Part shown: positions 39,001-47,087 of the stretch, piece after piece
Position numbering within the stretch: the stretch's first letter is position 1
Layout of the letters: every line of letters starts with the position of its first letter
Source of the DNA: Nostoc sp. PCC 7524
Lineage (GTDB): Bacteria > Cyanobacteriota > Cyanobacteriia > Cyanobacteriales > Nostocaceae
Assembly: GCF_000316645.1 (NCBI RefSeq)
Contig: NC_019684.1
Coordinates: forward strand, 6,571,031 to 6,635,030
DNA length: 64,000 bases
Reading direction: 5' to 3'
Notes under the pieces: generated by a model
Told to the model about the DNA's origin: nothing
Database searches by the model: none
The model's input: only the letters and a program-made list of their open reading frames with translations
Position numbers and translations under genes: made by a program

Positions 39001-39510
39001 GGCGATCGCTATAGCCAAGCTACCACCTACCACCAGTTGGGAAGAGTAGCCCAACAATTACGCCAATGGGAACAAGCCAAATCCTATTATCAACAAGCTT
39101 TAGATATCAAAATTGAATATGGCGATCGCTATAGCCAAGCTCGCAGTTACCACAACTTGGGAAGAGTAGCCGAAGAATTACGCCAATGGGAACAAGCCAA
39201 ATCCTATTATCAACAAGCTTTAGATATCTTGATTGAATATGGCGATCGCTATAGCCAAGCTACCACCTACTACCAACTTGGTAGGGTTGCAGAGGAATTG
39301 GGAGAAATAGCACAAGCAACAGCCTATTATCTGCAAGATTTACAGATTACGTTTGAGTTTAATGACGAGCATGGTTTAAGTATTTCGGTGAGGAATTTTG
39401 TCCGGTTTTATCAAGCTACTCAAGATGAGAGTCTGTTACAAGGGGCAGCTAATGTTTTTGGGGTGACGGTGGAAGAAGTCAGGGGGATGATTGAGAGGGC
39501 GTTGGAATAA
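36058..39510 (+). CDS. CHAT protease/NB-ARC NTPase/TPR conflict protein
   Basis: 1150 residues from GTG at 36058, preceded by GGGGGAGA. The CHAT (caspase-like) domain covers about 90-420, with His222 (HLDMHGALM; a second His at 218) and Cys296 in MLNACQSGK. The NB-ARC NTPase follows, with P-loop GMGGTGKTT (~467-475) and Walker B ALILDNLE. A winged-helix and linker lead to TPR repeats from about residue 900. Three 120-bp units at about 38901-39260 are almost identical at DNA level. The protein fits the STAND conflict model in which TPR sensing activates a peptidase. No transposase neighbour is visible. Confidence 0.88.
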   Translation: MPVIVIREERQTDTEFEAILKFDSGEYRVTITDPFTPQEEKHLEWYFEDWIIFPFGDTAIAEKTAASVKTYGERLFKQVFQTDINAYSIYCQLRSNLSQVQIEIIGNNPEFQALHWEALHDPEWTRPLAVECVMLRKSVKPAPVSANVQISPVINLLVVVARPDEEKDVAYRTISRPLLELIENSHLRVNVELLRPGTYEALSQHLEEKGAGFYHVIHLDMHGALMTYEQVDNPSKRNRYIYKGRYGRGDLQPFEGVKAFLAFEGETQGKVDLVEAGELAALLTGKGIPVCMLNACQSGKQVKNSLPAGEAEAKENEATKGEGLRETSLGSRLMTAGMQMVVAMGYSVTVSAATLLMEQIYRHLFNNKPITEAIRLGRRELFNNKERKAYHNKFISLEDWLLPVVYYSQVVNFNLRQFTPEEEEKYWEVVGSQYRFILPEYGFIGRDLEILKIEKALLKHNILLLQGMGGTGKTTLLNYLRAWWQKTHFVRDVFYFGYDERAWTLEQILHEIGNLVYNRFEQAKFQAMNQPAQVQKLSATLRTENYALILDNLESVTGQQLAIQNTLPEAERNQIRDFLGLLVGGATRVVLGSRSREEWLQKATFRNNVYELQGLDREARTELAEKILERNVPAHRLAAIPQDTDFQKLMKLLAGYPLAMEVVLANLRHQSPQKILEALQGGDVDLDAKSDDKTKSILKCVEYSHSNLSPEAQKLLLCLAPFSGFIDRTDIPNYAKKLQELEAFQDYNFAKFDEAIQEAINWGLLSPMDEENRLLTIQPIFPYFLQSKLDVVESSTREGLREGFKNHYIGLSRSYQQLMNFKNAEERQLGIFFCRLEYENLYKALQICLEKQETIGIFFCLDKYFELINDIQSNLKLAEQVDQAIDKYPSEFLQTENGQDIAIANDSLAQCYLKTNQYQKAEQLYQKQLEILDKLTNLELRSKKLFIASTYHQLGIVAQELRQWEQAKTYDQQALDIFIEYGDRYSQATTYHQLGRVAQQLRQWEQAKSYYQQALDIKIEYGDRYSQARSYHNLGRVAEELRQWEQAKSYYQQALDILIEYGDRYSQATTYYQLGRVAEELGEIAQATAYYLQDLQITFEFNDEHGLSISVRNFVRFYQATQDESLLQGAANVFGVTVEEVRGMIERALE
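38901..39270. repeat. Three near-identical 120-bp TPR-coding repeats
   Basis: Units begin near 38901, 39021 and 39141 and share CGCCAATGGGAACAAGCCAA, CAACAAGCTTTAGATATC and GGCGATCGCTATAGCCAAGC at exact 120-bp spacing. They encode 40-residue TPR pairs. A fourth, diverged unit follows. Confidence 0.9.
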
Positions 39511-39598
39511 GAACTCTCTAACCCTCTCCCTGCAAGTGAGGAGGTTATGAATATTGCTTTTAATCCATTGCGTTAGCGGAGCGGGGCGGGAGCATCGT

Positions 39599-39629
39599 TG
39601 CGAATTGCGAATTGCGAATTGCGAATTGT
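39599..39629. repeat. GCGAATTG octamer repeat
   Basis: About four tandem GCGAATTG units between the CHAT gene and the convergent membrane-protein gene. Confidence 0.8.
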
Positions 39630-39630
39630 T

Positions 39631-40086
39631 TTAGTTGGCTGGTGGTAAAGTTCCAGAGTTGTCTGTAGGTGGTTCGGTGTAGTCGCAAAAGATGTTTAAC
39701 CCGACTTTGAGGATATACAAAACAATCACAGTAGCGATCGCAGGATCAAGGGGTAATCCATTTGATGTTGCTAAACCCACTAGGGAAACTATTAACCCTG
39801 TTAACAAGGGTGAACTACCTGGATTTCTTGAGTATTCTTTAATCTGTCCACGAAAACCATCATCGTCACACAGTTCTTTACGCAGTGCTTTTAGTGTTAC
39901 TTGCCATAGAGATTTACCCTCTGGCATAATCACTATCCCATTTTTCTCAATCCATAAATCCTCAAAAGCATTTGCTACTCTGCCATTATGTTTTTCTAAA
40001 TGCTCTAAGGCGTGCTGGGCTGGTGCATTATTCTGCAATAATTCCCTTGCAGTGTTGATTTCGTCAATAGTTAGTTGTATTTCCAT
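39631..40086 (-). CDS. Membrane-anchored helical protein next to the CHAT system
   Basis: 151 residues from the ATG at 40086 (the frame stays open to 40212, but the added part is repeat-derived). A soluble N-terminal helical part (EIQLTIDEINTARELLQNN...KSLWQVTLKALRKELCDDDGF) is followed by one or two membrane helices (LLTGLIVSLVGLATSNG and TVIVLYILKVGLNIF). The opposite strand also has a shadow frame. Family not recognised with confidence; proteins of this style often sit beside NTPase conflict genes, so it may be an accessory or pore-forming partner. It is convergent with the CHAT gene. Confidence 0.6.
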   Translation of the reverse strand: MEIQLTIDEINTARELLQNNAPAQHALEHLEKHNGRVANAFEDLWIEKNGIVIMPEGKSLWQVTLKALRKELCDDDGFRGQIKEYSRNPGSSPLLTGLIVSLVGLATSNGLPLDPAIATVIVLYILKVGLNIFCDYTEPPTDNSGTLPPAN

Positions 40087-40212
40087 AGTTAATAAGTAAG
40101 TCGGTGGGAAAAAACAGAACTGAGTTAAGAAAGGTAAACAAAGCCATAACCCTCTTCCCTTCTGCCTCCTGCCTCCTGCCTCCTGCCTTGCCATAGCGAT
40201 AATTTTTAACAC

Positions 40213-40952
40213 TGAGCTACTTATCAGTTTAAGCCTCTATTCCCCATAAGTGCCTAAAATCACAGCTAAACGCTTTTCAAACATCCTCTCACGTCTTCTG
40301 CGATGTAAATAAGCAAAAACTGATCAAGAAAGAGAATAACTTAGGGATTGCTGAGGGCGATCGCTTGTGTTAAAGCTACAATATCAGCCTTCGTCATCAA
40401 AATTGTAAGTTAGAGAAATCCTTAACTTTTTTATCGCGACTTTTATTTGTCTTTAATGTGGAAGTAGGAATATCAATATTAGACCTTTTGCAGGAATTCT
40501 AAAAACCCCCTCAACCCCTGATAAACAAGGGAAATATTTAGTTTCCTCCCCGTGAACCTACAGCGTACACACAAATCTGATCACCTGATCCTGCATTGTT
40601 TTGATCCCCCCTAGCCTGAATGGAAAAATAGAATCAAACGCGATGTGCAACTTATTTTTGAAACCCCTCTCCAAACCTCTCCCCTGCAAGGAGGAGCCAC
40701 TGCGTTGCGCGGGTTTCCCGCGTTGTAGCAAGTGGCGTTAGAGGCTTTGATTCTTGCTCCCCTTCCCACTCCTTCGGAGAAGCAAGCTATGTAGGGAAGG
40801 GGTTGGGGGTTAGGTTTGAGAGAAAATTGCACACAGCGTAATCAAAGTCTTTTTAAAGGAAATTTAGGGGAATCAGACGACATTTTGCATCGTGTATGGG
40901 GATGTGTGTACACCGTAGTCTGTTAAACATTTCCTCAAAGGAAGGCAAAGCT
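40213..40952. other. Repeat-rich noncoding stretch
   Basis: Contains low-complexity CTGCCTC runs at its left edge and the MITE-like element at 40558-40918. No gene supported. Confidence 0.55.
40558..40918. repeat. MITE-like element, copy B (about 360 bp)
   Basis: Terminal inverted repeats CTACAGCGTACACACA (left) and TGTGTGTACACCGTAG (right) match at 14 of 16 positions. The internal GAGCCACTGCGTTGCGCGGG and TTGTAGCAAGTGGCGT blocks are shared with copy A at 31981-32150. No transposase. Confidence 0.75.
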
Positions 40953-41138
40953 ATGCAACTTACTTACCGCGCTGCTAGTTATGAACGCAACTCTACAGAA
41001 GTGAAACCAGCTGCTAGTTTACGTATTGGTTGCTATCGAGGTGCAAAAATTAACTTTTATCTGCCTACAGCAACATCTCAGGCTAAATCTCCTGTGCAAC
41101 TAAAATATCGTGGTGCAACTTATACTACTTGGCGATAA
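40953..41138 (+). CDS. DUF4278 protein
   Basis: 61 residues from the ATG at 40953, with an AAAGGAAGG ribosome site upstream. It has the family's repeated Y-R-G/Y-R-A motif at both ends (MQLTYRAASYER and VQLKYRGATYTTWR) around a basic central strand. DUF4278 proteins are short, cyanobacterial and of unknown function. An upstream extension would come from the MITE-like element and is rejected. Confidence 0.8.
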   Translation: MQLTYRAASYERNSTEVKPAASLRIGCYRGAKINFYLPTATSQAKSPVQLKYRGATYTTWR

Positions 41139-41794
41139 ATTTGGCTGAAGGCGATCGCTACTATTTTCTCAACCAAAAACACATTTAGTAGGAGCGTAAA
41201 ATTCGGCACTCCTACTATTATTTTAAACATCAATTTATAAAGTATTAGGTAATAAAATGCACACATTAGCACCTATAAAACTAGCATATGATTTCTTTTT
41301 GCTAGGATTAAACCTTTATACAAATCTGATATTAGTGATAATTATGACCACCTTTCAATAGCAATAATTATTACATTTTTTTCAATTTTTGAATTTACTT
41401 CAGAAATCCCTATCACAAAATAAGTAATCAATCAATCTCAAATTTAAAAACCATACCTAGATATATACAGCTTAGGGTGGAATAATTTTTTTGCTATCTA
41501 GAGTTTATTATTCCTTGTCACGTTAAATAATTCAGGAGAGTATTATCTCAAGCATCATCGAGCAGTTTTTTAACCTATTAACTGCTGTAAATTGAAGTAT
41601 CAAAAAACAACTTAAAACTGTATCAGCCGTACTGTAGTAGCAGTATCAATAACTCAGAATGACCTAGGGAAGATTAATTCAAAATTCTCAACGATCAATT
41701 CTGAATTATTGCCTATAGCTCGAAATTTAACTCATGAGATTTAAGTACGCACTATTCCGGAATTAATTAATTTTTTCTGTCAAAGGAATTATGG
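41139..41794. other. Long AT-rich intergenic region
   Basis: Contains the hairpin TAGTAGGAG (41186-41194)...CTCCTACTA (41209-41217), which likely ends DUF4278 transcription. The remaining ~570 bases are AT-rich without a supported gene; promoter elements for the next gene are probably near 41740-41780. Confidence 0.5.
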
Positions 41795-42418
41795 GTGATA
41801 GTGATATCAAATACGATGAATGATATTGTCCTGCTGATGACGGGCGTATTAGCAACAACGCAACCACCTCCGTCTATTTTGCCCAAACAGCCTGTAATTC
41901 AGCTTGACAATGGCGTGAACGGGTCTACACAAATTCAGTCAGATCAGTTAGTGTCATCTGCAAACATCACGCCACCTGAATTTATAGAGCAACATGAAAG
42001 TTCCCCAACTATTAAATTAGCTTTCAAACCCGAAAATCAAAAAACTCTGATAGAAAAAACACATCTTATTAAAGATGATTATAGCGTAGATGAGTTTAAC
42101 AATTTTCAGGCTGTTAAGGTAAAATTTACTAATGAAGCGCGTTTTTTAACTGCACAAATTCGCGAAGATGTTGTTATTGCCAGAAGATTTGCTAGACCTA
42201 CTAGAAGTCTACCAAATTTACGTTTTGGTAACTCAGGTACATCTGTCAGAGTCTTACAACGGTTGTTAGTGGCTAATGGTTATGCCATTAGAATAGATGG
42301 GGTTTATGGAGCATTGACAGAAAGTGCCGTTAAAGCTTTTCAAGTACAGCGAAATCTTAAGGTAGACGGTATCGTAGGCCCAAATACTTGGTCCTCGCTG
42401 ACGAGATCCTCACGATAA
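41795..42418 (+). CDS. Peptidoglycan-binding (PG_binding_1) protein
   Basis: 207 residues. The C-terminal ~65 residues form a PG_binding_1 domain (LRFGNSGTSVRVLQRLLVANGY...VDGIVGPNTWSSL), which anchors proteins to peptidoglycan. The N-terminal part is polar and of low complexity with a short hydrophobic start. GTG at 41795 is favoured because AAAGGAA lies about 7 bases upstream. The same ribosome site also faces an ATG at 41791 in another frame that opens a 10-codon ORF ending at 41823. An ATG at 41816 is an alternative start. Confidence 0.75.
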   Translation: MIVISNTMNDIVLLMTGVLATTQPPPSILPKQPVIQLDNGVNGSTQIQSDQLVSSANITPPEFIEQHESSPTIKLAFKPENQKTLIEKTHLIKDDYSVDEFNNFQAVKVKFTNEARFLTAQIREDVVIARRFARPTRSLPNLRFGNSGTSVRVLQRLLVANGYAIRIDGVYGALTESAVKAFQVQRNLKVDGIVGPNTWSSLTRSSR

Positions 42419-42504
42419 GGGTATGGGGTATTGGAGGCAGAAGAGGAATTGGGGCAGGGGGTAAGGTATTTATCCCTGCTCCCCTGCTTCTTCCCAACCC
42501 AGTC

Positions 42505-44925
42505 CTACCGATACTGATGCTGTTCTAGAAGTTGTTGCGCTCTGGGTTTATAAATTAAATAGAATAAAGCCTCAAGGTAGCGTAGCAAGTCTTCACGGTT
42601 CTCCTTAGAAATAAAGTTCCAGAAGCCATAAATCCGTGCTAAAGATAACAGCTTAGTTGTGTGAATCTTCCATGTATATGTACTAAATACACGGTTAATT
42701 GCTTGCTGAGAAACTGTTTCCCAATATTGGGGATTTTGTTGACATTTAATGACAAATTCGAGAATTTTCTGGGCTGTTTCTTCTAAATCAGTGGGGTTAA
42801 TGTAAAAGCCATTGATCTTATCTTGAATAATTTCTAATGGCCCACCAAATTGAGTAGCAAAGGTTGGTAAACCGGAAATCATAGCTTCGAGAATTGTCAA
42901 ACCAAAGGCTTCAAATAAGGCTGGTTGGACAAAGATACCTTGATGGTCTGCTATCACCCGATAAATTTCTCCAGAATCGGTTTTTGATAACCGCACACCT
43001 AACCAGCGAATTTTGCCATGTAGATTGTACTCATCAATGATGTGGTAAAGTTTGACGATTTCATCGCGTTCTTCGTTATCGTCTGATTCTTCAACACGCA
43101 ACTTACCTGCAACTAAAATTAAGTTGCAATGTTCTTGCAAGTCTTTACTGCGACCAAAGCATTCAGCTAAACCAGTGAGGTTTTTAATCCGGTCGAGACG
43201 CGCCATTGAGAATATTGGACGCTTACTAGGATCATCAAGTTTACCGAAGATTTGACTAGGATCTTCTAAAGTAAACAACATTTCGGCAATGCGATCGCGA
43301 TCGCTCTCTACACGGTCTTCAGTCCGAGTGTAGGGAAAATAAGCATTTTCATTCACTCCAGGCGGTACAACGTTAAACTTGGGACTAAATAATTCAATTC
43401 CGTTCACTACATGGTACAACTCTGGCATGGAGAAGCATTTGTAGGATTCGTACTGTCCAATACTATCCGGTGTGCCGACAATTTCTTGGTAGGTGCTGCT
43501 GATGATAAAGTTAGCTGCATTCATGGCAATCAAATCAGCAGTGAATTGCAAGGAGAAATGATATTTATCGTCTAAATCTTGCCAGTAGAGGTTACTAAAT
43601 AAGTATTTGGATTTTTCCAAAGCGTGGGCGATGTTGCACTGGGTAATTTTCATCCGTCGCGCCAACAAGAACGCTACCAAGTTGCCATCGGTATAGTTAC
43701 CCACAATTAAATCTGGTCTCCCTTGGAATTCCGCCAGCAGTTCCCTTTCTGCATCAATGGCGAAGGTTTCTAGATAAGGCCAAAACTCAAACCGGGAAAT
43801 CCAGTTTTGGGTCATGTTGGGGTTAAAATCCCGCAGAGGTACGCGCAAAATCCAGGCGTTTTCTGTACCGTGGACTTTTTCTAGCCGTTGGTTGCACAGA
43901 GTACCATCACTGTTGGGAATCAGACGAGTTAAAATAATTACTTTCGGCTGGACGTTTAACCCTTCTAAACCAGCTAGGATGGCATCTTCTTGCAGTTGCT
44001 TTTCTAAATTCTTGGCTTGGTCAAGCACATACACCACCTGACCACCAGTATCAGGACGACCTAAGACACCCTCTTGTCCAAACCAACCATGTGCTGACAC
44101 CAGGATGATTCTAAAAATCATCGGGATGCGAGAAATGAAGGCTTCTAGGGTTTGGGGGTCAGGAGAGTCGATAAGTTCATCAAGAATATTTAAGGTTTCC
44201 TGGACACGTCCGGCTGTGTTACCCCAACCCGGTTCAAAACCCATCATTTGCAATTGCAAGCGGAATTGCTCGTAAGGTTCATCACTAGGTCTTTGGCTGA
44301 CTACAGCTAAGGCTTTCTTGACTTGTTGGGAAAGCTGTTCCTGCGATTGAATATATTGGTTAATCAGCAGTTGCACACCGTTGTATTGGTGTAGGCGCAA
44401 GAAATTAAATAAGCTTTCCAGCCATTGTTTTGGGTCTTGAAACAGTTTACTAGATAGATAACGGTTGAGAAACTGCACACCCTTACCAATGTTTTTTGGG
44501 TCACGGATGACTGGGGAATAATCGTAAAAGGGGCCAAAATCGAGTTCTAGCAGATCACCTTCTTGGGGGTGGAATTTATTGACGAAGCGATCGCGCAGAT
44601 CCAACAGTTCCTGTACAGTCATCGATTCCACATCTAAATCTGCTGTCAGTAGGTAAATTTCTTGACCAGCAATCTTGGAGCGAATAATGAAACAAGTATT
44701 TGAGTCTTCTTGAATAATTTCCTGAGTATAGTAAATGAGTTTACCTAAACGAGAATAAGCATAAAATGTGTCTGGTTTTTCGGATTTAGAGCAATATTCA
44801 CGATACTCATGCAATATGTCATTACGCAACAAATATTTCTGCTCTTTGTGACGTAATTGACTGACAAAGTTACGCAAATCACTTCTTTCTTCGCTATCCA
44901 AGATTGCTTGAATCAATTCTGACAT
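42505..44925 (-). CDS. susA: Sucrose synthase
   Basis: 806 residues, the usual length for sucrose synthase. The N-terminal regulatory half (~1-270) is followed by the GT-B catalytic core: VSAHGWFGQEGVLGRPDTGGQVVYVLDQ at ~276 and the donor-site E-x7-E in FEAFGLTILEAM. In heterocystous cyanobacteria it cleaves sucrose to NDP-glucose and fructose and links carbon flow from vegetative cells to nitrogen-fixing cells. No sucrose-phosphate synthase neighbour. Its 5' region carries a hairpin and a palindrome (separate entries). Confidence 0.95.
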   Translation of the reverse strand: MSELIQAILDSEERSDLRNFVSQLRHKEQKYLLRNDILHEYREYCSKSEKPDTFYAYSRLGKLIYYTQEIIQEDSNTCFIIRSKIAGQEIYLLTADLDVESMTVQELLDLRDRFVNKFHPQEGDLLELDFGPFYDYSPVIRDPKNIGKGVQFLNRYLSSKLFQDPKQWLESLFNFLRLHQYNGVQLLINQYIQSQEQLSQQVKKALAVVSQRPSDEPYEQFRLQLQMMGFEPGWGNTAGRVQETLNILDELIDSPDPQTLEAFISRIPMIFRIILVSAHGWFGQEGVLGRPDTGGQVVYVLDQAKNLEKQLQEDAILAGLEGLNVQPKVIILTRLIPNSDGTLCNQRLEKVHGTENAWILRVPLRDFNPNMTQNWISRFEFWPYLETFAIDAERELLAEFQGRPDLIVGNYTDGNLVAFLLARRMKITQCNIAHALEKSKYLFSNLYWQDLDDKYHFSLQFTADLIAMNAANFIISSTYQEIVGTPDSIGQYESYKCFSMPELYHVVNGIELFSPKFNVVPPGVNENAYFPYTRTEDRVESDRDRIAEMLFTLEDPSQIFGKLDDPSKRPIFSMARLDRIKNLTGLAECFGRSKDLQEHCNLILVAGKLRVEESDDNEERDEIVKLYHIIDEYNLHGKIRWLGVRLSKTDSGEIYRVIADHQGIFVQPALFEAFGLTILEAMISGLPTFATQFGGPLEIIQDKINGFYINPTDLEETAQKILEFVIKCQQNPQYWETVSQQAINRVFSTYTWKIHTTKLLSLARIYGFWNFISKENREDLLRYLEALFYLIYKPRAQQLLEQHQYR

Positions 44926-45450
44926 AGTAACCCCTAAATAATGATTTTGCTTCTAGGGTAGCGTAAGCTGAAAACCTAGAATTTAAACACGTATAAACGC
45001 GAAAAAACACAGATCAATATAAATACCTGTGTTTTTATAAGCTTGATCAATTCGTGTTCTTACTTACTTAGAATAACGATGAGTATGTATTATCGGCTCT
45101 AACTAAAGACAGACTACTTTTTATACTATTGATATAAATGTAGCAAATATTTGCTTATACTTATGTTTATTTTTTATACAAAGAATATAAAATAAGTCTC
45201 TTAAATAATGAGTAACCAACACCAGAAAAACAATATAGCTGTAGACAAGGCGATTAGGACATGACTAAAAGCTCAAACTCATTCATGACATGGATTTTAC
45301 TATTGCAAGAGTGCCTATTGCCTATTGCCTTCTGCTATAAATGATAGGGTGCTTCAAAGATACAAATGCTCATTCTATTAACCAATAACTTTGTCTGACG
45401 CACCCTAAGATTTATGAGCTTTTCCATTTGTGGGGTGATTCAGAGGAATA
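44926..45450. promoter_or_regulatory. susA upstream region with hairpin and palindrome
   Basis: AAAAACACAG (45003-45012) and CTGTGTTTTT (45027-45036) form a 10-bp stem. On the susA strand it ends in TTTTTT, like an intrinsic terminator or attenuator, about 75-110 bases before the start codon. AGCAAATATTTGCT (45142-45155) is a perfect 14-bp palindrome. A repeat with GGGTGCTTCA...TGACGCACCC ends lies at about 45349-45408. I found no GTA-N8-TAC NtcA site. Confidence 0.45.
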
Positions 45451-46914
45451 TTAACAACGTTTTAACTGTGTTAATAACACTACCATTTCATCAATAGCTT
45501 GCCGCAAGACACTGGCAGGTTGTTCTGATTGATTCACCATAATACTGAAAGCCAAAGGCTCATATTCAGGTGCATTCATATAACCCGAAAGAGAAACTGC
45601 ACCCCTGAGTGTGCCTGTTTTTGCTTGTACAATTCCCTCAGCCGGAGTGTTACGAAAGCGATTACTTAAAGTCCCACTTTTTCCGGCTACAGGTAAAGAT
45701 GCACGATATACATTTGCGCCTGGTGTTTTTGCTATTCCCTGCAAAGTTTGTACCAACGCTTCTGGGGTAATTAAATTCCGCCGTGATAAACCGGAACCAT
45801 CTGCCAACTGATAGGATGTGGGATCAACCCCCAATTTTGTTAAATTTGTCTTGATGGCTTCTAAGCCAAGAGCCTCAGAACTTTTATTTTGTAATGTTGG
45901 CGATCGCACAGCTAAAGCTCTCAACAGAGATTCTGCAAAAATATTGTTACTATTTTGATTAGTTTCTCTGAGTAATTCTGATAAAGGTGGCGACTGCACA
46001 GATGCTAATTCCTGTTGATTATTGCCAAGACGAGCTACTAAAGTCTGTCCTAAAGTAATTTTTTCTGTGGCTAAAGCTGTACGGAAACGTCTTAAAAAGT
46101 AATAATCAGGATCAACTACAGGTAAATCTACTAAATAAGGTGTGGAATTGGCTGCTAATTGTCCCTCAATTTGCAGTATCTTGCCGGTTAAATCACGGCT
46201 AACATTAATATAGTTTGGTTGATTTTCGGCAACTGTCACTGACCGATTAACTACTAACCATTGTCGTCTTTCGTTATCATCATTCCATACTAACTGCGGA
46301 GTTTTACCAAGTGTTTGGGGGATGAGCTTCAATCCAAAAACATTTTGATTGACAATAAAACTATTAACTGGCGCACCATAATCTGACTGTACATCTTCCC
46401 ATTGCCAAGTCGAGTTAACAATATCTCCTTGAACATAACTATTATCAGCAATTAACTGTTGAATTTGAGTAATACCCTGCTGTTTTAGCTGTTGGGCGAG
46501 TGCTTGTAATTGAGTATCACTGAGGCTGGGATCTCCCCTACCAACAACACTAAAAACACCATTGCCATTTTGATAAATAGAGGTACGAAAGCGAAAGTCT
46601 GCACCTAGTTGTAGTAATGCCGCAGCTGTAGTTAGTAACTTGGTATTAGAAGCAGGAATAAAATACTTCTGGGCATCCCGACTATAGAGATTTTGTACAG
46701 ATGACAGAGGTTTAACTAAAACTCCCCAGCGTACTCGATTAAAGATGGGGCGATTAATGATAGCATCGATGGCTGTCCCCAATTGGGCAGGACAAATTGA
46801 TTGTGTGCTAGTTGATGCTGGGGTTGGAGTTTGTGCTTGAACAACTTGTTGGTTAACACTGACTTGAACACCAACAAATAACAGCATTAACCCAAAAGTA
46901 ACTTTTTTGGACAT
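45451..46914 (-). CDS. dacB: PBP4-type D-alanyl-D-alanine carboxypeptidase/endopeptidase (S13)
   Basis: 487 residues from the ATG at 46914; the longer frame to 47070 runs through repeat DNA. Signal peptide (FGLMLLFVGVQVSVNQQVVQA), then the acyl-enzyme motif SNTK in FIPASNTKLLTTA, the SxN motif in NSNNIFAESLL, and KTG in VQAKTGTLRGAVSLSG. This order and spacing (large insertion between SxxK and SxN) identify class C PBP4/DacB. It trims or cleaves peptidoglycan cross-links in the periplasm. It lies downstream of and on the same strand as the cell-wall amidase gene. Confidence 0.9.
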   Translation of the reverse strand: MSKKVTFGLMLLFVGVQVSVNQQVVQAQTPTPASTSTQSICPAQLGTAIDAIINRPIFNRVRWGVLVKPLSSVQNLYSRDAQKYFIPASNTKLLTTAAALLQLGADFRFRTSIYQNGNGVFSVVGRGDPSLSDTQLQALAQQLKQQGITQIQQLIADNSYVQGDIVNSTWQWEDVQSDYGAPVNSFIVNQNVFGLKLIPQTLGKTPQLVWNDDNERRQWLVVNRSVTVAENQPNYINVSRDLTGKILQIEGQLAANSTPYLVDLPVVDPDYYFLRRFRTALATEKITLGQTLVARLGNNQQELASVQSPPLSELLRETNQNSNNIFAESLLRALAVRSPTLQNKSSEALGLEAIKTNLTKLGVDPTSYQLADGSGLSRRNLITPEALVQTLQGIAKTPGANVYRASLPVAGKSGTLSNRFRNTPAEGIVQAKTGTLRGAVSLSGYMNAPEYEPLAFSIMVNQSEQPASVLRQAIDEMVVLLTQLKRC

Positions 46915-46939
46915 GACTAGAGTGATGAAAACTACTTGA

Positions 46940-47085
46940 TGATGATGATGATGATAACTTGGGATTGAGCATTGAACATTGGAGATAATTTCTCCCTTAT
47001 CTCCCACCCTGCGGGAAGCTGACGCTACATCTCCCCCATCTCCCCCATCTCCCCAGCCCCCAGTCCCCAATCCCCAGTCCCCAAT
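46940..47085. repeat. Low-complexity tracts (GATGATGAT and CCCCAGT/CTCCCCCAT)
   Basis: A GATGATGATGATGAT run (46940-46955) and CTCCCCCATCTCCC plus CCCCAGTCCCCAA tracts (47028-47085), STRR-like, between dacB and the amidase gene. Confidence 0.7.
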
Positions 47086-47087
47086 TC

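Noticed and set aside
39692..40099. 135-aa plus-strand ORF
   Set aside because: Antisense shadow of the membrane-protein gene 39631-40086, whose helix and membrane pattern is far more protein-like.
44926..45200. NtcA site (GTA-N8-TAC) before susA
   Set aside because: No string with correct spacing was found.
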